Source: Mycobacterium branderi (GTDB lineage: Bacteria; Actinomycetota; Actinomycetes; Mycobacteriales; Mycobacteriaceae). From it: 64,000 bases of DNA. The translations under genes were made by a program, and so were the position numbers. Where the stretch lies: NCBI RefSeq assembly GCF_010728725.1, contig NZ_AP022607.1:434001-498000 (forward strand). Reading direction: 5' to 3'. Positions 42,331 to 51,575 of the stretch are shown in pieces; positions within the stretch are counted from its first letter, which is position 1, and every line of letters starts with the position of its first letter. The notes beneath the pieces were generated by a model. It was given only the letters and a program-made list of their open reading frames with translations. It ran no database searches and was not told the DNA's origin.

Positions 42331-44069
42331 CCGCGACCGGATCGCGGGCACCGCTGCCAGCAGGTGAATACCGACGCCCCGCAAGGCTTGATGACACCGG
42401 CCTGATCGTCACCCACACGGACGAAAAGGGTGAGCGACTCGTGATCTACGACTTCGACGAGCTGTGCGGGTACCTGCCGCTGAAGCGCTCACTGGCACTT
42501 GCATTCGCTCGGCATGTTTGCGTCGGCGGCCCCTGGCGGTCGGTTGCCACAAGTAAAGAGATGTGGTCTTTGATCGGCACCTTCGCCCGATTCCTCGTCA
42601 CCCAGGAGCGGCCCCCTCACGATCTGTGCGACATCACCCCGGCGATGTGGCACCAATGGCGCGTCAGCCGCCCCACCGGGGAGATCGGGCGCCGCCAAAT
42701 CCTAAAAGTCGGTGCGTTCTTGCGCACCGACCCCCGGCTGCCGACAGCCACGCGGCAAGCAACCCTCAAACGCGTCACTAAAACCCCCAGGACCGAGACC
42801 GCCTACACCCCGGAACAATTCGCGGCCATCAAGACCGCCGCAACGCAGAACATCCGCAAAGCCTGGCAGCGTATCCGCGCCAACCGCCAACACCTAGCTG
42901 ATTGGCGCAACGGTCGCTTCACAGACAACAGCCCAGAAGACCTCCTCGGGCAGGCGTTGAACCACCTCGCCAGCACGGGCGACGTCCCGCTCGATCCCCA
43001 AAAGGCGGCCGCCGGCTATCGAGTGGTACAGCCCCAATACTTGGCCATTCTGGGCGGCAAAGATCCCGAATCCAGCTGGCGCAGGCTCTATCTGACCAAC
43101 GTTGAAGTGGTCTCACTGGCTGCACTGATGGTGATCAGTTACGGCTGGAACTCCACGCCGATCACCGAGCTCAACGTTCCCGAGGCCATGTCCGACCTGG
43201 AAACCGGGCACGTGATCTACCGCGTAGAGTTGGCGAAACGACGCCGCAAGCTGCCACTGCGCTACGAAACCCGCAACCTCACCGATTGGGGCCCGACCTC
43301 TCCCGGCCGCCTCATTGCGCAGGCCATTGAGGCCACCGCCCCGGCACGTGATCTGCTGAAGGAACACGACGCTCCCACCTCTCGCCTGCTGCTGTGGCAC
43401 CTTCAGCGGCCGGTACTGGTCAGCGATCGAACCGCATTGATCCGAGCGGGTTTCGGCGCCGAGGACATCCGACACTGGCATACCGTCACAGGCATCACCG
43501 CAATGAACATGCGTCGCCTGCGCCGCACGGTAACGGCCTTGCACCGACGCACACCCACCCAGCACAGCCAGGACGTCCACGACAGCATCTACGTTCTGCC
43601 CGAGCCCGCAACGCGCGACACTGCGGCCCCAGTCATCGCCGACGGCGTCAACCACGCACTCGCCCACGCCAAAGCGGTGGTGACGGCACGCATCAGCACC
43701 CACAATAGCGACGCCCCACCAAACGCGGACACTGCCACCGTCAGCTGCAGTGATCATCTGCACAGCCCATTCAGCGCACATGGAACGCCTTGTCGCGCTT
43801 CGTTTCTGCTGTGCCTCGCCTGCACCAACGCGGTCGTCACTCCACGTCACCTGCCACGATTAGCGTATCTGCACCGAGCGCTCGACGAGTTACGCGCCGC
43901 TTTGCCGGCGAAGGTCTGGGATCACGACTGGCGCGAACACTTCGCCCGCCTGTGCACCCTCAAAGAGTCCGTATTCACGACCGCTGAATGGATCGACGCG
44001 CTCACCGCTGCCGGCGCCGAGGACCGTGCCGTCATCGAGGCACTTCTGCACCGGGAATTCGACCAATGA
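42327..44069 (+). CDS. Degenerate tyrosine-recombinase-like protein (second of module)
   Basis: 580 residues from GTG 42327. Position in the module and overall shape fit the middle recombinase of Tn554/RIT-type sets. The catalytic region is altered: the first Arg box reads SYGWNSTPITELNV (Asn where Arg is expected), the H-x-x-R box reads MNMRRLRRTVTAL, and a Tyr remains in HDSIYVLPEP. The C-terminal part has a Cys/His cluster (CSDHLHSPFSAHG...C...CLAC), a likely zinc site. It may be a structural partner of the active recombinases. The stop overlaps the next gene (ATGA). Confidence 0.75.
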   Translation: MTATGSRAPLPAGEYRRPARLDDTGLIVTHTDEKGERLVIYDFDELCGYLPLKRSLALAFARHVCVGGPWRSVATSKEMWSLIGTFARFLVTQERPPHDLCDITPAMWHQWRVSRPTGEIGRRQILKVGAFLRTDPRLPTATRQATLKRVTKTPRTETAYTPEQFAAIKTAATQNIRKAWQRIRANRQHLADWRNGRFTDNSPEDLLGQALNHLASTGDVPLDPQKAAAGYRVVQPQYLAILGGKDPESSWRRLYLTNVEVVSLAALMVISYGWNSTPITELNVPEAMSDLETGHVIYRVELAKRRRKLPLRYETRNLTDWGPTSPGRLIAQAIEATAPARDLLKEHDAPTSRLLLWHLQRPVLVSDRTALIRAGFGAEDIRHWHTVTGITAMNMRRLRRTVTALHRRTPTQHSQDVHDSIYVLPEPATRDTAAPVIADGVNHALAHAKAVVTARISTHNSDAPPNADTATVSCSDHLHSPFSAHGTPCRASFLLCLACTNAVVTPRHLPRLAYLHRALDELRAALPAKVWDHDWREHFARLCTLKESVFTTAEWIDALTAAGAEDRAVIEALLHREFDQ

Positions 44070-46192
44070 CAACGCCTTTGACCCGAGACGTCCTGCCTGG
44101 CCCGCGGCCCAGCGACCCAATCGTTGATCCGTCGGCTGTTAATGCTGATCGCCGCGCCTTGATTCCCCGCTATGGCGCCGAGTCCTGGTTGATGACGTTC
44201 TCCAGTACCAGTCCTTCCGTCGGAACGGCACGCATCCACTGGTCAGCCTTCCCGGCCAGCCTGCGAGAACAATTCCGGCTCGCGGCTTGGGTACTGCTGA
44301 ACTTTCCAGTACCCGACACGCTGCTGGCCCGCAAGACCCGGATGCGCAGCCATCTGAGCGCACAACGCAACTACGTAACCATCTGGAGTTGGCGATCCTT
44401 CGCCGTCTGGCTCGACGAGCGGGGCATCACCGAACTCGCCGCAGTCACCACCGAAATACTGGCGGACTACAGCATCCATCTAACGACAATCCGCAAGCTC
44501 GCTCGCAACACGGTCGTCAGCCACCTCGGCGCCCTGACTCGATTACACGCCCACGCTCCGTTGCTTCCTGCCACCGCGCGCATCGATACCCCACCGTGGG
44601 AAACGGGCGATGCCAACGAGTACCTGTCTTCAGCCACACCGACCGGCGAAAACGCCACCGAACCTATCAGCCCTGCCACGATGGGGCCGCTGCTGAGCTG
44701 GGCACTACGGTTCGTCGAGGACTTCTCCACCGACATCCTGGCCGGCCACGTCGAGAATCAACGTCTACGCACCATCGCCACCGCCGCCGAACAGCGCCAC
44801 TCATCAGGTGGCGCGACCGCGCTGCGCGCCTACCTTGACTATCTGGAGTCCACCGGCAAACCACTGCCCGCGGGAAGCCGAGAAGGCAAGCCCACCGTGG
44901 CAAGGAACTACATCGCTGGCATCACCGGCTGCCCCGCGACCACGGTGGAAAGCGTCCTCCGGCAGCCGAAGTGGCAACGCTACCTGACCCAAAACCCAGG
45001 ACCGTGTCCGCTCGATGTCGCCATTACCGCAACCATCGATGAGCAGCCCTGGACCCACGACATCGACCACTTCCAGATCGGATCCCTTCTCGCACACCTC
45101 AATACCGCTTGCTTCATTGTGATCGCCTATCTCACCGGCATGCGACCAAGCGAAGTCCTCGCGCTGCGCGCCGGCTGCTGCCCTGAACCGGCCCCCGCCA
45201 CCGACCGTGACGGCTCAGCTACGCGGCGACACCTGATCCGGGCACGGCACTACAAGACCGCCTACGACGAGGATGGCAACCACCTATCCGATGGCCTCCT
45301 ACGCCCGGCGCCGTGGGTCGCCGTCCCCCAAGTCGTGGCCGCGATACGCATCCTCGAGAGGCAGGCCGCACCGACCGGGCTTCTGTTTCCCACCAACGAC
45401 ACCGGCCGGCCGGGTCGGTCAGTCACCTACGCGACGATGGGCAGACGCATCGACGAGTTCGTGACATGGGTCAACAGCCGAACTGGCGAAGCCACCATCC
45501 CGCCAGACCCGCACGGCCGGATCGGCACCCGGCGATTCCGACGCACCCTGGCGTGGCATATCGCCCGCCAACCAGGCGGGCTTGTCGCCCTGGCAGTCCA
45601 ATATGGCCACATGCGAACGCTCATCAGCGAAAGCTACGCAGCCCGCCAACGCGAGGGCATCCACGAACTTCTGGATCTAGAGACCGCGCGTGCTGTCGCC
45701 GACCACTTGGCCGACGTGCATGACTCCTTGCAGGCCGGGCATGGAGTTTCAGGTCCAGCAGCCCGCCGACTAATCGATGCCGCGCACCAACAGCATCAGC
45801 GATTCGCCGGAGCAATCCTGACCCGACGTCAAGCCAAAGCCCTGCTGGCAGATCCCACATTGACGGTGTTCGGAAATGCGGCCGCTTACCTGACCTGCAG
45901 TTACGACCCAGTCAAAGCCCTCTGCAACCCCGACAACGGGTCAACGAGCCGACCCGGTGCGCCCAGCCTGGACCGCTGCCAATCATGCTGTCCCAACATC
46001 GCCCGCACGGACCGCGACGCAATCCAGCTACGGGCCAAAGCCAAACACCTGCAGCAGCAGGCGGATTCACCCATCACACCAGGACCACTCGCACAACGTC
46101 TGCGTCACCGCGCGCTGACGCTGAGCGAACTAGCGGACACCCACGACCGCAGCAAGATAACGAGCCACCTAGAGGAAGAAGATTTGGGATGA
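44066..46192 (+). CDS. Tyrosine recombinase (third of module) with C-terminal Cys cluster
   Basis: 708 residues from ATG 44066. Core-binding domain at about 90-170; catalytic domain with Arg at about 360 (LTGMRPSEVLALR), an Arg-rich box in place of H-x-x-R at about 487-495 (GTRRFRRTLAWH), His at about 514 (VQYGHMRTL) and Tyr at about 524 (ISESYAARQ). After it comes a Cys cluster (LTCSYDPVKALC...CQSCCPN), likely zinc-binding, and a helical tail. It overlaps the small coiled-coil gene (ATGA). Such proteins belong to the Tn554 TnpB-like group. Confidence 0.85.
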   Translation: MTTPLTRDVLPGPRPSDPIVDPSAVNADRRALIPRYGAESWLMTFSSTSPSVGTARIHWSAFPASLREQFRLAAWVLLNFPVPDTLLARKTRMRSHLSAQRNYVTIWSWRSFAVWLDERGITELAAVTTEILADYSIHLTTIRKLARNTVVSHLGALTRLHAHAPLLPATARIDTPPWETGDANEYLSSATPTGENATEPISPATMGPLLSWALRFVEDFSTDILAGHVENQRLRTIATAAEQRHSSGGATALRAYLDYLESTGKPLPAGSREGKPTVARNYIAGITGCPATTVESVLRQPKWQRYLTQNPGPCPLDVAITATIDEQPWTHDIDHFQIGSLLAHLNTACFIVIAYLTGMRPSEVLALRAGCCPEPAPATDRDGSATRRHLIRARHYKTAYDEDGNHLSDGLLRPAPWVAVPQVVAAIRILERQAAPTGLLFPTNDTGRPGRSVTYATMGRRIDEFVTWVNSRTGEATIPPDPHGRIGTRRFRRTLAWHIARQPGGLVALAVQYGHMRTLISESYAARQREGIHELLDLETARAVADHLADVHDSLQAGHGVSGPAARRLIDAAHQQHQRFAGAILTRRQAKALLADPTLTVFGNAAAYLTCSYDPVKALCNPDNGSTSRPGAPSLDRCQSCCPNIARTDRDAIQLRAKAKHLQQQADSPITPGPLAQRLRHRALTLSELADTHDRSKITSHLEEEDLG

Positions 46193-46605
46193 CGACCGAC
46201 CCAACACGCAACCAGATACGCGCCGCGATGGATCGCCTGCTGGCCGGCACACCGCTGCGGTCCGACGGTGCACTCAGCATTGTTGCGCTCGCAGCCGAAG
46301 CCGGAATCAAGCGGCACCTTCTCACCCACCGCCACACCGACCTCAAAGACGAGTTTTATGCCCGAGTCCGCGCTCAAAATCGAATACCCGAGAACGAGAA
46401 GCGGCTTCGCGATCAACTCAAGGCCACACAACGCCGCCTATCCGACCTCAACGAACACAGCCAACAGCAGCAGCAAACCATCGAAGCGCTTGCGCGCATC
46501 GTCAACGTGCTGACCGTCGAAAACGAAAAACTGACGACACAACTCAACCACCAGCAAACACCAGAACTCATCACACTCCCGCACCTAGTGTCTATGAGGA
46601 CATGA
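46189..46605 (+). CDS. TnpC-like coiled-coil accessory protein (DUF6262-type)
   Basis: 138 residues from ATG 46189. The N-terminal half has an HTH-like stretch (DGALSIVALAAEAGIKRHLL). The C-terminal half (about 65-125) is a Gln/Leu-rich coiled coil (RRLSDLNEHSQQQQQTIEAL). Tn554 TnpC is a small protein of the same size and position that sets insertion orientation. Here the gene closes a block of four fully overlapping genes. Confidence 0.8.
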   Translation: MTTDPTRNQIRAAMDRLLAGTPLRSDGALSIVALAAEAGIKRHLLTHRHTDLKDEFYARVRAQNRIPENEKRLRDQLKATQRRLSDLNEHSQQQQQTIEALARIVNVLTVENEKLTTQLNHQQTPELITLPHLVSMRT

Positions 46606-46664
46606 CGTTGGTGACGCGTTGATCGAGCATCGCGGCGGGCGGTTGTCCGCCAGCCGCACGGAGT

Positions 46665-46985
46665 ATGCGCGCAGAGGACATCGCCGAGGAATTCCCGGTC
46701 ATAGCCATCGATTCCAATGCACCAGACGCCGCCCGAATGCTTGCCGAACACCGGTTGCCCGGGATGGCCGACCGGGCCGCCGACAAGCTGGGTGGCAAGG
46801 CGGTGCGCGAAGTGCTTCCCGACCACTTGCTCAACGTGCGCTCAGCCGACGCGGACGACACCATCCTCGAAGTGGCCGCGATGATGGCGTGCTCGCGAAG
46901 TCCGTTTATCGCGGTGGTCAAGGACGGCGCGCCACACGGGGTGATCACCGCATCGCGCCTGCTGGCGGCGGTGCTGAAACCTTGA
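46665..46985 (+). CDS. CBS-domain protein with a shortened first CBS repeat
   Basis: 106 residues. MRAEDIAEEFPVIAIDSNAP...RMLAEHRLPG is the first half of CBS repeat 1. It jumps directly to MADRAADKLGGKAVREVLPD, the linker before CBS repeat 2 (SADADDTILEVAAMMACS...KDGAPHGVITASRLLAAV). In related mycobacterial proteins (Rv2683-type, from memory) about 45-50 residues lie between these points. So an in-frame deletion is likely. Paired CBS domains bind adenine nucleotides; with half a domain missing, binding may be lost. The next gene is an ArsB/NhaD transporter, as in M. tuberculosis. Confidence 0.75.
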   Translation: MRAEDIAEEFPVIAIDSNAPDAARMLAEHRLPGMADRAADKLGGKAVREVLPDHLLNVRSADADDTILEVAAMMACSRSPFIAVVKDGAPHGVITASRLLAAVLKP

Positions 46986-47078
46986 GCGCATCATGCCGGT
47001 ACCGGCGGCTGATAGCGTGACAATTCGGTGTGCCGGGAAGCCTGGTCGGCGACGTCGTCGTAGGACCAGGGAAGGGCT

Positions 47079-47186
47079 ATGGGCTACACCGTTGGCAGAA
47101 CCGCGCTCGGCCTGCTGGAGCAGTCGCCGCTCATCTCCGACGCTGTCCCGAAAAGGCGCGGCGGCGAACGGCGCTGTCGGCCGTGA
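47079..47186 (+). CDS. Possible 35-residue upstream ORF coupled to the transporter
   Basis: ATG 47079 has GGGAAGGG just upstream. The frame ends [20 protein letters not shown]...RRCRP and its TGA (47184-47186) overlaps the GTG start of the transporter (GTGA). The coupling and the good ribosome site are the only support. It could be a leader ORF or a remnant of the CBS-transporter spacer. Confidence 0.35.
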   Translation: MGYTVGRTALGLLEQSPLISDAVPKRRGGERRCRP

Positions 47187-48472
47187 GCATCGTCGCGGTA
47201 GCAGTTTTCGTCGTCGCCTACGCATTGATCGCCAGTGATCGCCTCAACAAGACACTGGTGGCGCTGGCGGGCGCGGCGGTCGTGTCGATCTTGCCGGTTA
47301 TCCGCTCCGACGACGTCTTCTACTCGCATGCGACCGGAATCGACTGGGACGTCGTCTTTTTGCTGCTGGGCATGATGATCATCGTCAGCGTGCTGCGGCA
47401 TACCGGTGTCTTCGAATACGTCGCGATCTGGGCGGCCAAGCGCGCCAACGGTTCTCCGTTACGGATCATGGTCCTGCTGGTCGTGGTGACGGCGGTCGGA
47501 TCAGCGCTGCTGGACAACGTGACCACAGTGTTGTTGATCGCCCCGGTCACGCTGTTGGTGTGTGACAGGCTCGCGATCAACGCGGCGCCATTTCTGATGT
47601 CCGAGGTGTTCGCCTCCAACATCGGTGGTGCGGCAACGCTAGTCGGAGACCCGCCCAACATCATCATCGCCAGCCGGGCGGGGTTGACGTTCAACGACTT
47701 CCTTGTGCACGTGGCGCCGATCGTCGTCATCGTGTTGATCGTCTTTGTCGCACTGTTACCGCTGTTGTTCCGAGGCTCTTTCACTGTTGATGCCAAGCGA
47801 GTGGCCGGCGTCATGTCACTAGACGAACGCGAAGCCATCCGCGACCGCGGGTTGCTGGTCAAGTGCGCCGTGGTCCTGGCACTGGTCTTCGCCGCGTTCA
47901 TCGCCCATCCGCTGCTTCACGTCGAACCGTCGGTCGTGGCACTGCTGGGCGCCGGCATCCTGATCGTGATCTCCGGCCTGCAGCGATCTGACTACCTGTC
48001 CAACGTTGAATGGGACACGCTGCTGTTCTTCGCGGGCCTGTTCGTCATGGTCGGCGCGTTGGTGAAGACCGGTGTCATCGACGAGCTGGCGCGCGCAGCG
48101 ACCGAGCTGACCGGCGGCGACGAAGCGTTAACCACCATGCTGGTCCTCGGCCTCTCAGCGCCGGTATCGGGCATCATCGATAACATCCCCTACGTCGCCA
48201 CGATGACACCGATCGTCACTGAACTGGTCGCGGTCATGCCCGGCCCGGTCGACCCCGACACACTGTGGTGGGCGCTGGCACTCGGCGCGGACTTCGGCGG
48301 CAACCTGACTGCCGTCGGGGCCAGCGCCAATGTCGTGATGCTGGGAATCGCCCGGCGCGCAGGCTATCCCATCTCCTTTTGGGAATTCACCCGCAAAGGC
48401 GCACTGGTCACCGCGATATCCATTGCACTCTCGGCGATCTACCTATGGCTGCGGTACTTCGTGCTCGGTTGA
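47183..48472 (+). CDS. ArsB/NhaD-superfamily ion transporter (Rv2684-like)
   Basis: 429 residues from GTG 47183, with about eleven to twelve membrane segments. Strong likeness to M. tuberculosis ArsA/ArsB1 (Rv2684/Rv2685): [89 protein letters not shown] and [18 protein letters not shown]. The two GxGDPPN/GGNLTxxGASAN hairpins are the ion sites of the IT superfamily. Named arsenic pump by homology, but the true ion may be different; no arsenic regulator or ArsC is near. Confidence 0.92.
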   Translation: MSIVAVAVFVVAYALIASDRLNKTLVALAGAAVVSILPVIRSDDVFYSHATGIDWDVVFLLLGMMIIVSVLRHTGVFEYVAIWAAKRANGSPLRIMVLLVVVTAVGSALLDNVTTVLLIAPVTLLVCDRLAINAAPFLMSEVFASNIGGAATLVGDPPNIIIASRAGLTFNDFLVHVAPIVVIVLIVFVALLPLLFRGSFTVDAKRVAGVMSLDEREAIRDRGLLVKCAVVLALVFAAFIAHPLLHVEPSVVALLGAGILIVISGLQRSDYLSNVEWDTLLFFAGLFVMVGALVKTGVIDELARAATELTGGDEALTTMLVLGLSAPVSGIIDNIPYVATMTPIVTELVAVMPGPVDPDTLWWALALGADFGGNLTAVGASANVVMLGIARRAGYPISFWEFTRKGALVTAISIALSAIYLWLRYFVLG

Positions 48473-48514
48473 GGTGCCGCAACATGTCGATTGCGTTGAC
48501 CGAGTGGGGTTGCC

Positions 48515-48997
48515 TTACGCCTCGGCATCGAGATATGCGGCAGGCTCTCCCCCGGCGGCGGTAAACGCGGTCAACGCGCGGACCAGCCCATGTCGTTCGG
48601 ACTGTGGCATTTTCTCGACGATGCGGGCGATTTCGGCGCGCCGGTGCGACGTGACCTGACCGACGACTTTTCGTCCGCGTGCCGTCAGGGCGGCCTGCAA
48701 TTCACGCCGTGAGGCCGGATGCGGTTTGCGGTCGATCAGTCCGGCGCTGACGAGCCGGTCGACCATCCGCCCGGCTGCCGACGGTTTCACGCCGAGCAGA
48801 CCAGCCAGCGTGGCGAGGTTGATCGGCCCGCGGTTGGACAAGATCACCAGGGTCCGGAACTGCGGGATGGTGATGGACTCGTCGACCAAGGCGATCGAGT
48901 GAGCCGAGATCGCCACCAGCAACCGCGACGCGGTCAGCAATGCGTCGGTGATCGCATCCACTGACTCCTCGGATGCCGTCGCGCTTTTGGTGGCCAT
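48515..48997 (-). CDS. MarR-family transcriptional regulator
   Basis: 160 residues. Winged-helix core: ITIPQFRTLVILSNRGPINL, ATLAGLLGVKPSAAGRMVDR (recognition helix), LVSAGLIDRKPHPASRRELQ (wing). Diverges from a methyltransferase gene over a 235-base spacer with an imperfect inverted repeat that could be its operator. MarR proteins respond to phenolic or oxidising compounds. The target is probably the adjacent methyltransferase and itself. Confidence 0.92.
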   Translation of the reverse strand: MATKSATASEESVDAITDALLTASRLLVAISAHSIALVDESITIPQFRTLVILSNRGPINLATLAGLLGVKPSAAGRMVDRLVSAGLIDRKPHPASRRELQAALTARGRKVVGQVTSHRRAEIARIVEKMPQSERHGLVRALTAFTAAGGEPAAYLDAEA

Positions 48998-49098
48998 TGG
49001 TCCGCTTATCCAGTCCCCTTGGTGGTCCCGGTTTGCCTCGTTGTGGGACCTGGCTCCGGGATGTTCACAGGCACGTCCAGCAGTTTAGCAGGCAACTA

Positions 49099-49136
49099 CT
49101 ATGGTAAAGACAAACTATTTCCTAGTATTACTATAG
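49099..49136. promoter_or_regulatory. Candidate MarR operator between divergent genes
   Basis: CTATGGTAA (49099-49107) and TTACTATAG (49128-49136) form an imperfect inverted repeat in an AT-rich patch of the MarR/methyltransferase spacer. The decamer at 49130-49139 (ACTATAGCTG) recurs inverted at 63623-63632, before a FAD monooxygenase gene. Confidence 0.4.
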
Positions 49137-49232
49137 CTGTAGGCAACGATTGGCTCGGGTTGCGATATTTCGCTGCCGTGCCACCGACGACGGTGTCGGA
49201 GCAGCCACCCCTTGTTTAGGCAGGAGATTTTG

Positions 49233-50054
49233 ATGAGCATCGACATCCTTGGCGACGGAGCGCCTGTGGCAACGACGAACCAGGCAGTGTGGGCGATGGG
49301 CGACTACGCGCTGATGGCCGAGCAGGTGATGTCCCCACTCGGACCGGTGCTGGTCGGCGCCACCGACATCGGTCCGGGTGACCGCGTGCTGGATGTCGCC
49401 GCCGGTTCCGGAAACATCTCGATACCCGCCGCCAAGACGGGCGCCACCGTCGTTTCCAGCGACCTGACACCGGAGCTGCTTCAGCGCTCCCGGGCACGGG
49501 CGGCGGAACAGGGTGTGGCGCTTGAATGGTATGAAGCCAATGCCGAATGGCTGCCGTTCGCAGACGGTGAATTCGACGCGGTCCTCTCCGCGATCGGCGT
49601 GATGTTTGCCCCACATCATCAGCAGGCGGCCAACGAGCTGGTGAGGGTCTGCCGGTCCGGCGGCACGATTGGCCTGATCAGCTGGACGCCAGAAGGATTC
49701 TTCGGCCAGATGCTGGCAGCCATCAGGCCGTACCGGCCAACGCTTCCGCCAGGTGTGCCGCCGGCGGCGCTGTGGGGGCGTGAGGACTATGTCGCTGGGC
49801 TGCTGGGTGACCACGTCGGTGATATCCGCGCCAGGCGCGCCATGTTGAGGGTGGACCGCTTCGACGGCGCCGAGGCGGTGCATGAGTATTTCAAGAACCA
49901 GTACGGCCCGACAATCAACGCCTACCGCCAGATCGGCACAAACGCCGTGCTGGCCGCGACGCTCGACAAGCAACTCACCGAACTCGCGCAGCGACACATG
50001 ACTGACGGCGTGATGGACTGGGAATATTTGATTCTCACCGCTCGGAAACGATGA
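49233..50054 (+). CDS. Class I SAM-dependent methyltransferase
   Basis: 273 residues from ATG 49233 with AGGAGA upstream. SAM motifs: VLDVAAGSGNISIPAAKTGA (I), SSDLTPELLQRSRARA (II), YEANAEWLPFADGEFDAVLS (post-II/III) and RVCRSGGTIGLISWTPEGF. UbiE/MenG-like style; the substrate is unknown, a small molecule is likely. Divergent from the MarR gene, so probably induced by the same ligand; it may detoxify a phenolic compound by methylation. Confidence 0.92.
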   Translation: MSIDILGDGAPVATTNQAVWAMGDYALMAEQVMSPLGPVLVGATDIGPGDRVLDVAAGSGNISIPAAKTGATVVSSDLTPELLQRSRARAAEQGVALEWYEANAEWLPFADGEFDAVLSAIGVMFAPHHQQAANELVRVCRSGGTIGLISWTPEGFFGQMLAAIRPYRPTLPPGVPPAALWGREDYVAGLLGDHVGDIRARRAMLRVDRFDGAEAVHEYFKNQYGPTINAYRQIGTNAVLAATLDKQLTELAQRHMTDGVMDWEYLILTARKR

Positions 50055-50163
50055 CCCAGGCTCTGTTGCAGCATGCACATGACTCATGCGATGCCGATAA
50101 AGCCCTTGTTTTACAAGATAATTCGCGTCATTGTCCGCTAACCCTCCTACAGGAAAGGTGTAA

Positions 50164-51564
50164 ATGACCCGCTCACATCGTATTTCGGAATGGAACCCCG
50201 AAGACACGGTCGCGTGGGAAGCGGGCAATAGTACGATCGCTCGTCGCAATCTGCTCTGGATGGTCGCCTGCGATCACCTCGCCTTCGGCATTTGGACGCT
50301 TTGGCCGGTGATGGTGCTGTTCATGCCGCAAAGCGTGTATGGATTTTCCGCAGCCGACAAGTTCCTGCTCGGCGCCACCGCCACTTTGGTCGCGGCATGC
50401 CTGCGGATCCCATATTCGTTGGGTATCGCGCACTTCGGTGGTCGTGACTGGACAGCGTTCTCAATCCTGATATTGCTGGTACCGACCGTTGCCACGATCG
50501 CGTTGTTAGCGCATCCCGGCCTACCGCTGTGGCCGTACCTCGTGTGCGCGGCGCTGACCGGCTGCGGCGGCGCCAACTATGCCGCGTCGATGACCAATAC
50601 CAATTCTTTTTACCCACACCGGCTCAAGGGTTCGGCATTGGGATTCAACGCTGGAGCCGGCAATCTCGGCGTCCCCGTGATCCAGTTAATCGGGCTGCTC
50701 GTGATCGCTCTTGTCGGCCATCGCCAACCGTACTGGATCTGTGGACTTTATCTCGTGCTGCTGACTGTTGCTGCGGTCGGGGCAGCGCATTTCATGGACA
50801 ACCTCGAGCATCCCACGGAGGTAAGCCATCTGCGCGAAATTCTTTCTGAGCGTGACACCTGGCTGCTCGCGCTGCTCTACCTCGGCACCTTCGGATCATG
50901 GATCGGGTTCTCGTTCGCCTTCGGCCTGGTACTGCAACTAAACTTTGCTGCGGCCGGTCAAACTCATGCGCAGGCAGCGCTGCATTCCGCTGAGTTTGCC
51001 TTTATCGGACCGGCTTTGGGCTCGCTGGCGCGAATCTATGGCGGCAGACTCGCCGACCGTCTCGGCGGCAGCCGCGTCGCGCTGGCTGTCTTCGCCGCCA
51101 TGGGGTTAACCACCTTATTGCTGGTCGGCATCAGCACGCTCGACGCTCATAATCCCGGTCGCACTACAGCACTGACGATCATCGGCTACATCGGTGGCTT
51201 CATGATCCTTTTCGTACTGTCCGGGTTCGGCAACGGCGCAGTGTACAAAATGATCCCGTCTGTTTTCGATGCGCGCAGCCATTTGCTAGCCGTCAGTGAA
51301 GCCGAACGCCGGCATTGGTCCGAAGCGACATCGGGCGCCGTCATCGGCTTTGTCGCGGCTTTCGGCGCGCTCGGCGGCGTGGCAATCAACCTGGCGCTAC
51401 GGCAGTCGTACCTCAGCACCGGCACAGAGACGCCCGCGTATTGGATTTTCTTGGCGTTCTATGCTTTTGCGGCCGTTTTGACCTGGTCTCGATACGTGCG
51501 CCGACCCGCGTCGACACGTTCTGAGCAACAGCAAGCGGCCATCGACAAAGCTATGTCTCGGTAG
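50164..51564 (+). CDS. narK: NarK-type nitrate/nitrite transporter (MFS)
   Basis: 466 residues, about twelve membrane segments. Nitrate-porter signatures: DHLAFGIWTLWPVMVLFMP, CGGANYAASMTNTNSFYPHR, KGSALGFNAGAGNLGVPVIQ and, in the second half, FGNGAVYKMIPSVF. Related to NarK2/NarU of M. tuberculosis; it brings in nitrate or expels nitrite. No nitrate reductase is in the window. The start ATG 50164 follows AGGAAAGG. Confidence 0.92.
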   Translation: MTRSHRISEWNPEDTVAWEAGNSTIARRNLLWMVACDHLAFGIWTLWPVMVLFMPQSVYGFSAADKFLLGATATLVAACLRIPYSLGIAHFGGRDWTAFSILILLVPTVATIALLAHPGLPLWPYLVCAALTGCGGANYAASMTNTNSFYPHRLKGSALGFNAGAGNLGVPVIQLIGLLVIALVGHRQPYWICGLYLVLLTVAAVGAAHFMDNLEHPTEVSHLREILSERDTWLLALLYLGTFGSWIGFSFAFGLVLQLNFAAAGQTHAQAALHSAEFAFIGPALGSLARIYGGRLADRLGGSRVALAVFAAMGLTTLLLVGISTLDAHNPGRTTALTIIGYIGGFMILFVLSGFGNGAVYKMIPSVFDARSHLLAVSEAERRHWSEATSGAVIGFVAAFGALGGVAINLALRQSYLSTGTETPAYWIFLAFYAFAAVLTWSRYVRRPASTRSEQQQAAIDKAMSR

Positions 51565-51575
51565 TAAGAAGTCGG

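Noticed and set aside
42327..44069. Second recombinase as a simple pseudogene
   Set aside because: The frame is complete and precisely overlaps both neighbours; altered catalytic residues fit a structural partner better than decay.
40796..46605. Continuation of nrdH after the recombinase module
   Set aside because: Translations past 46605 show no NrdH motif (such as the SGFRPD region).
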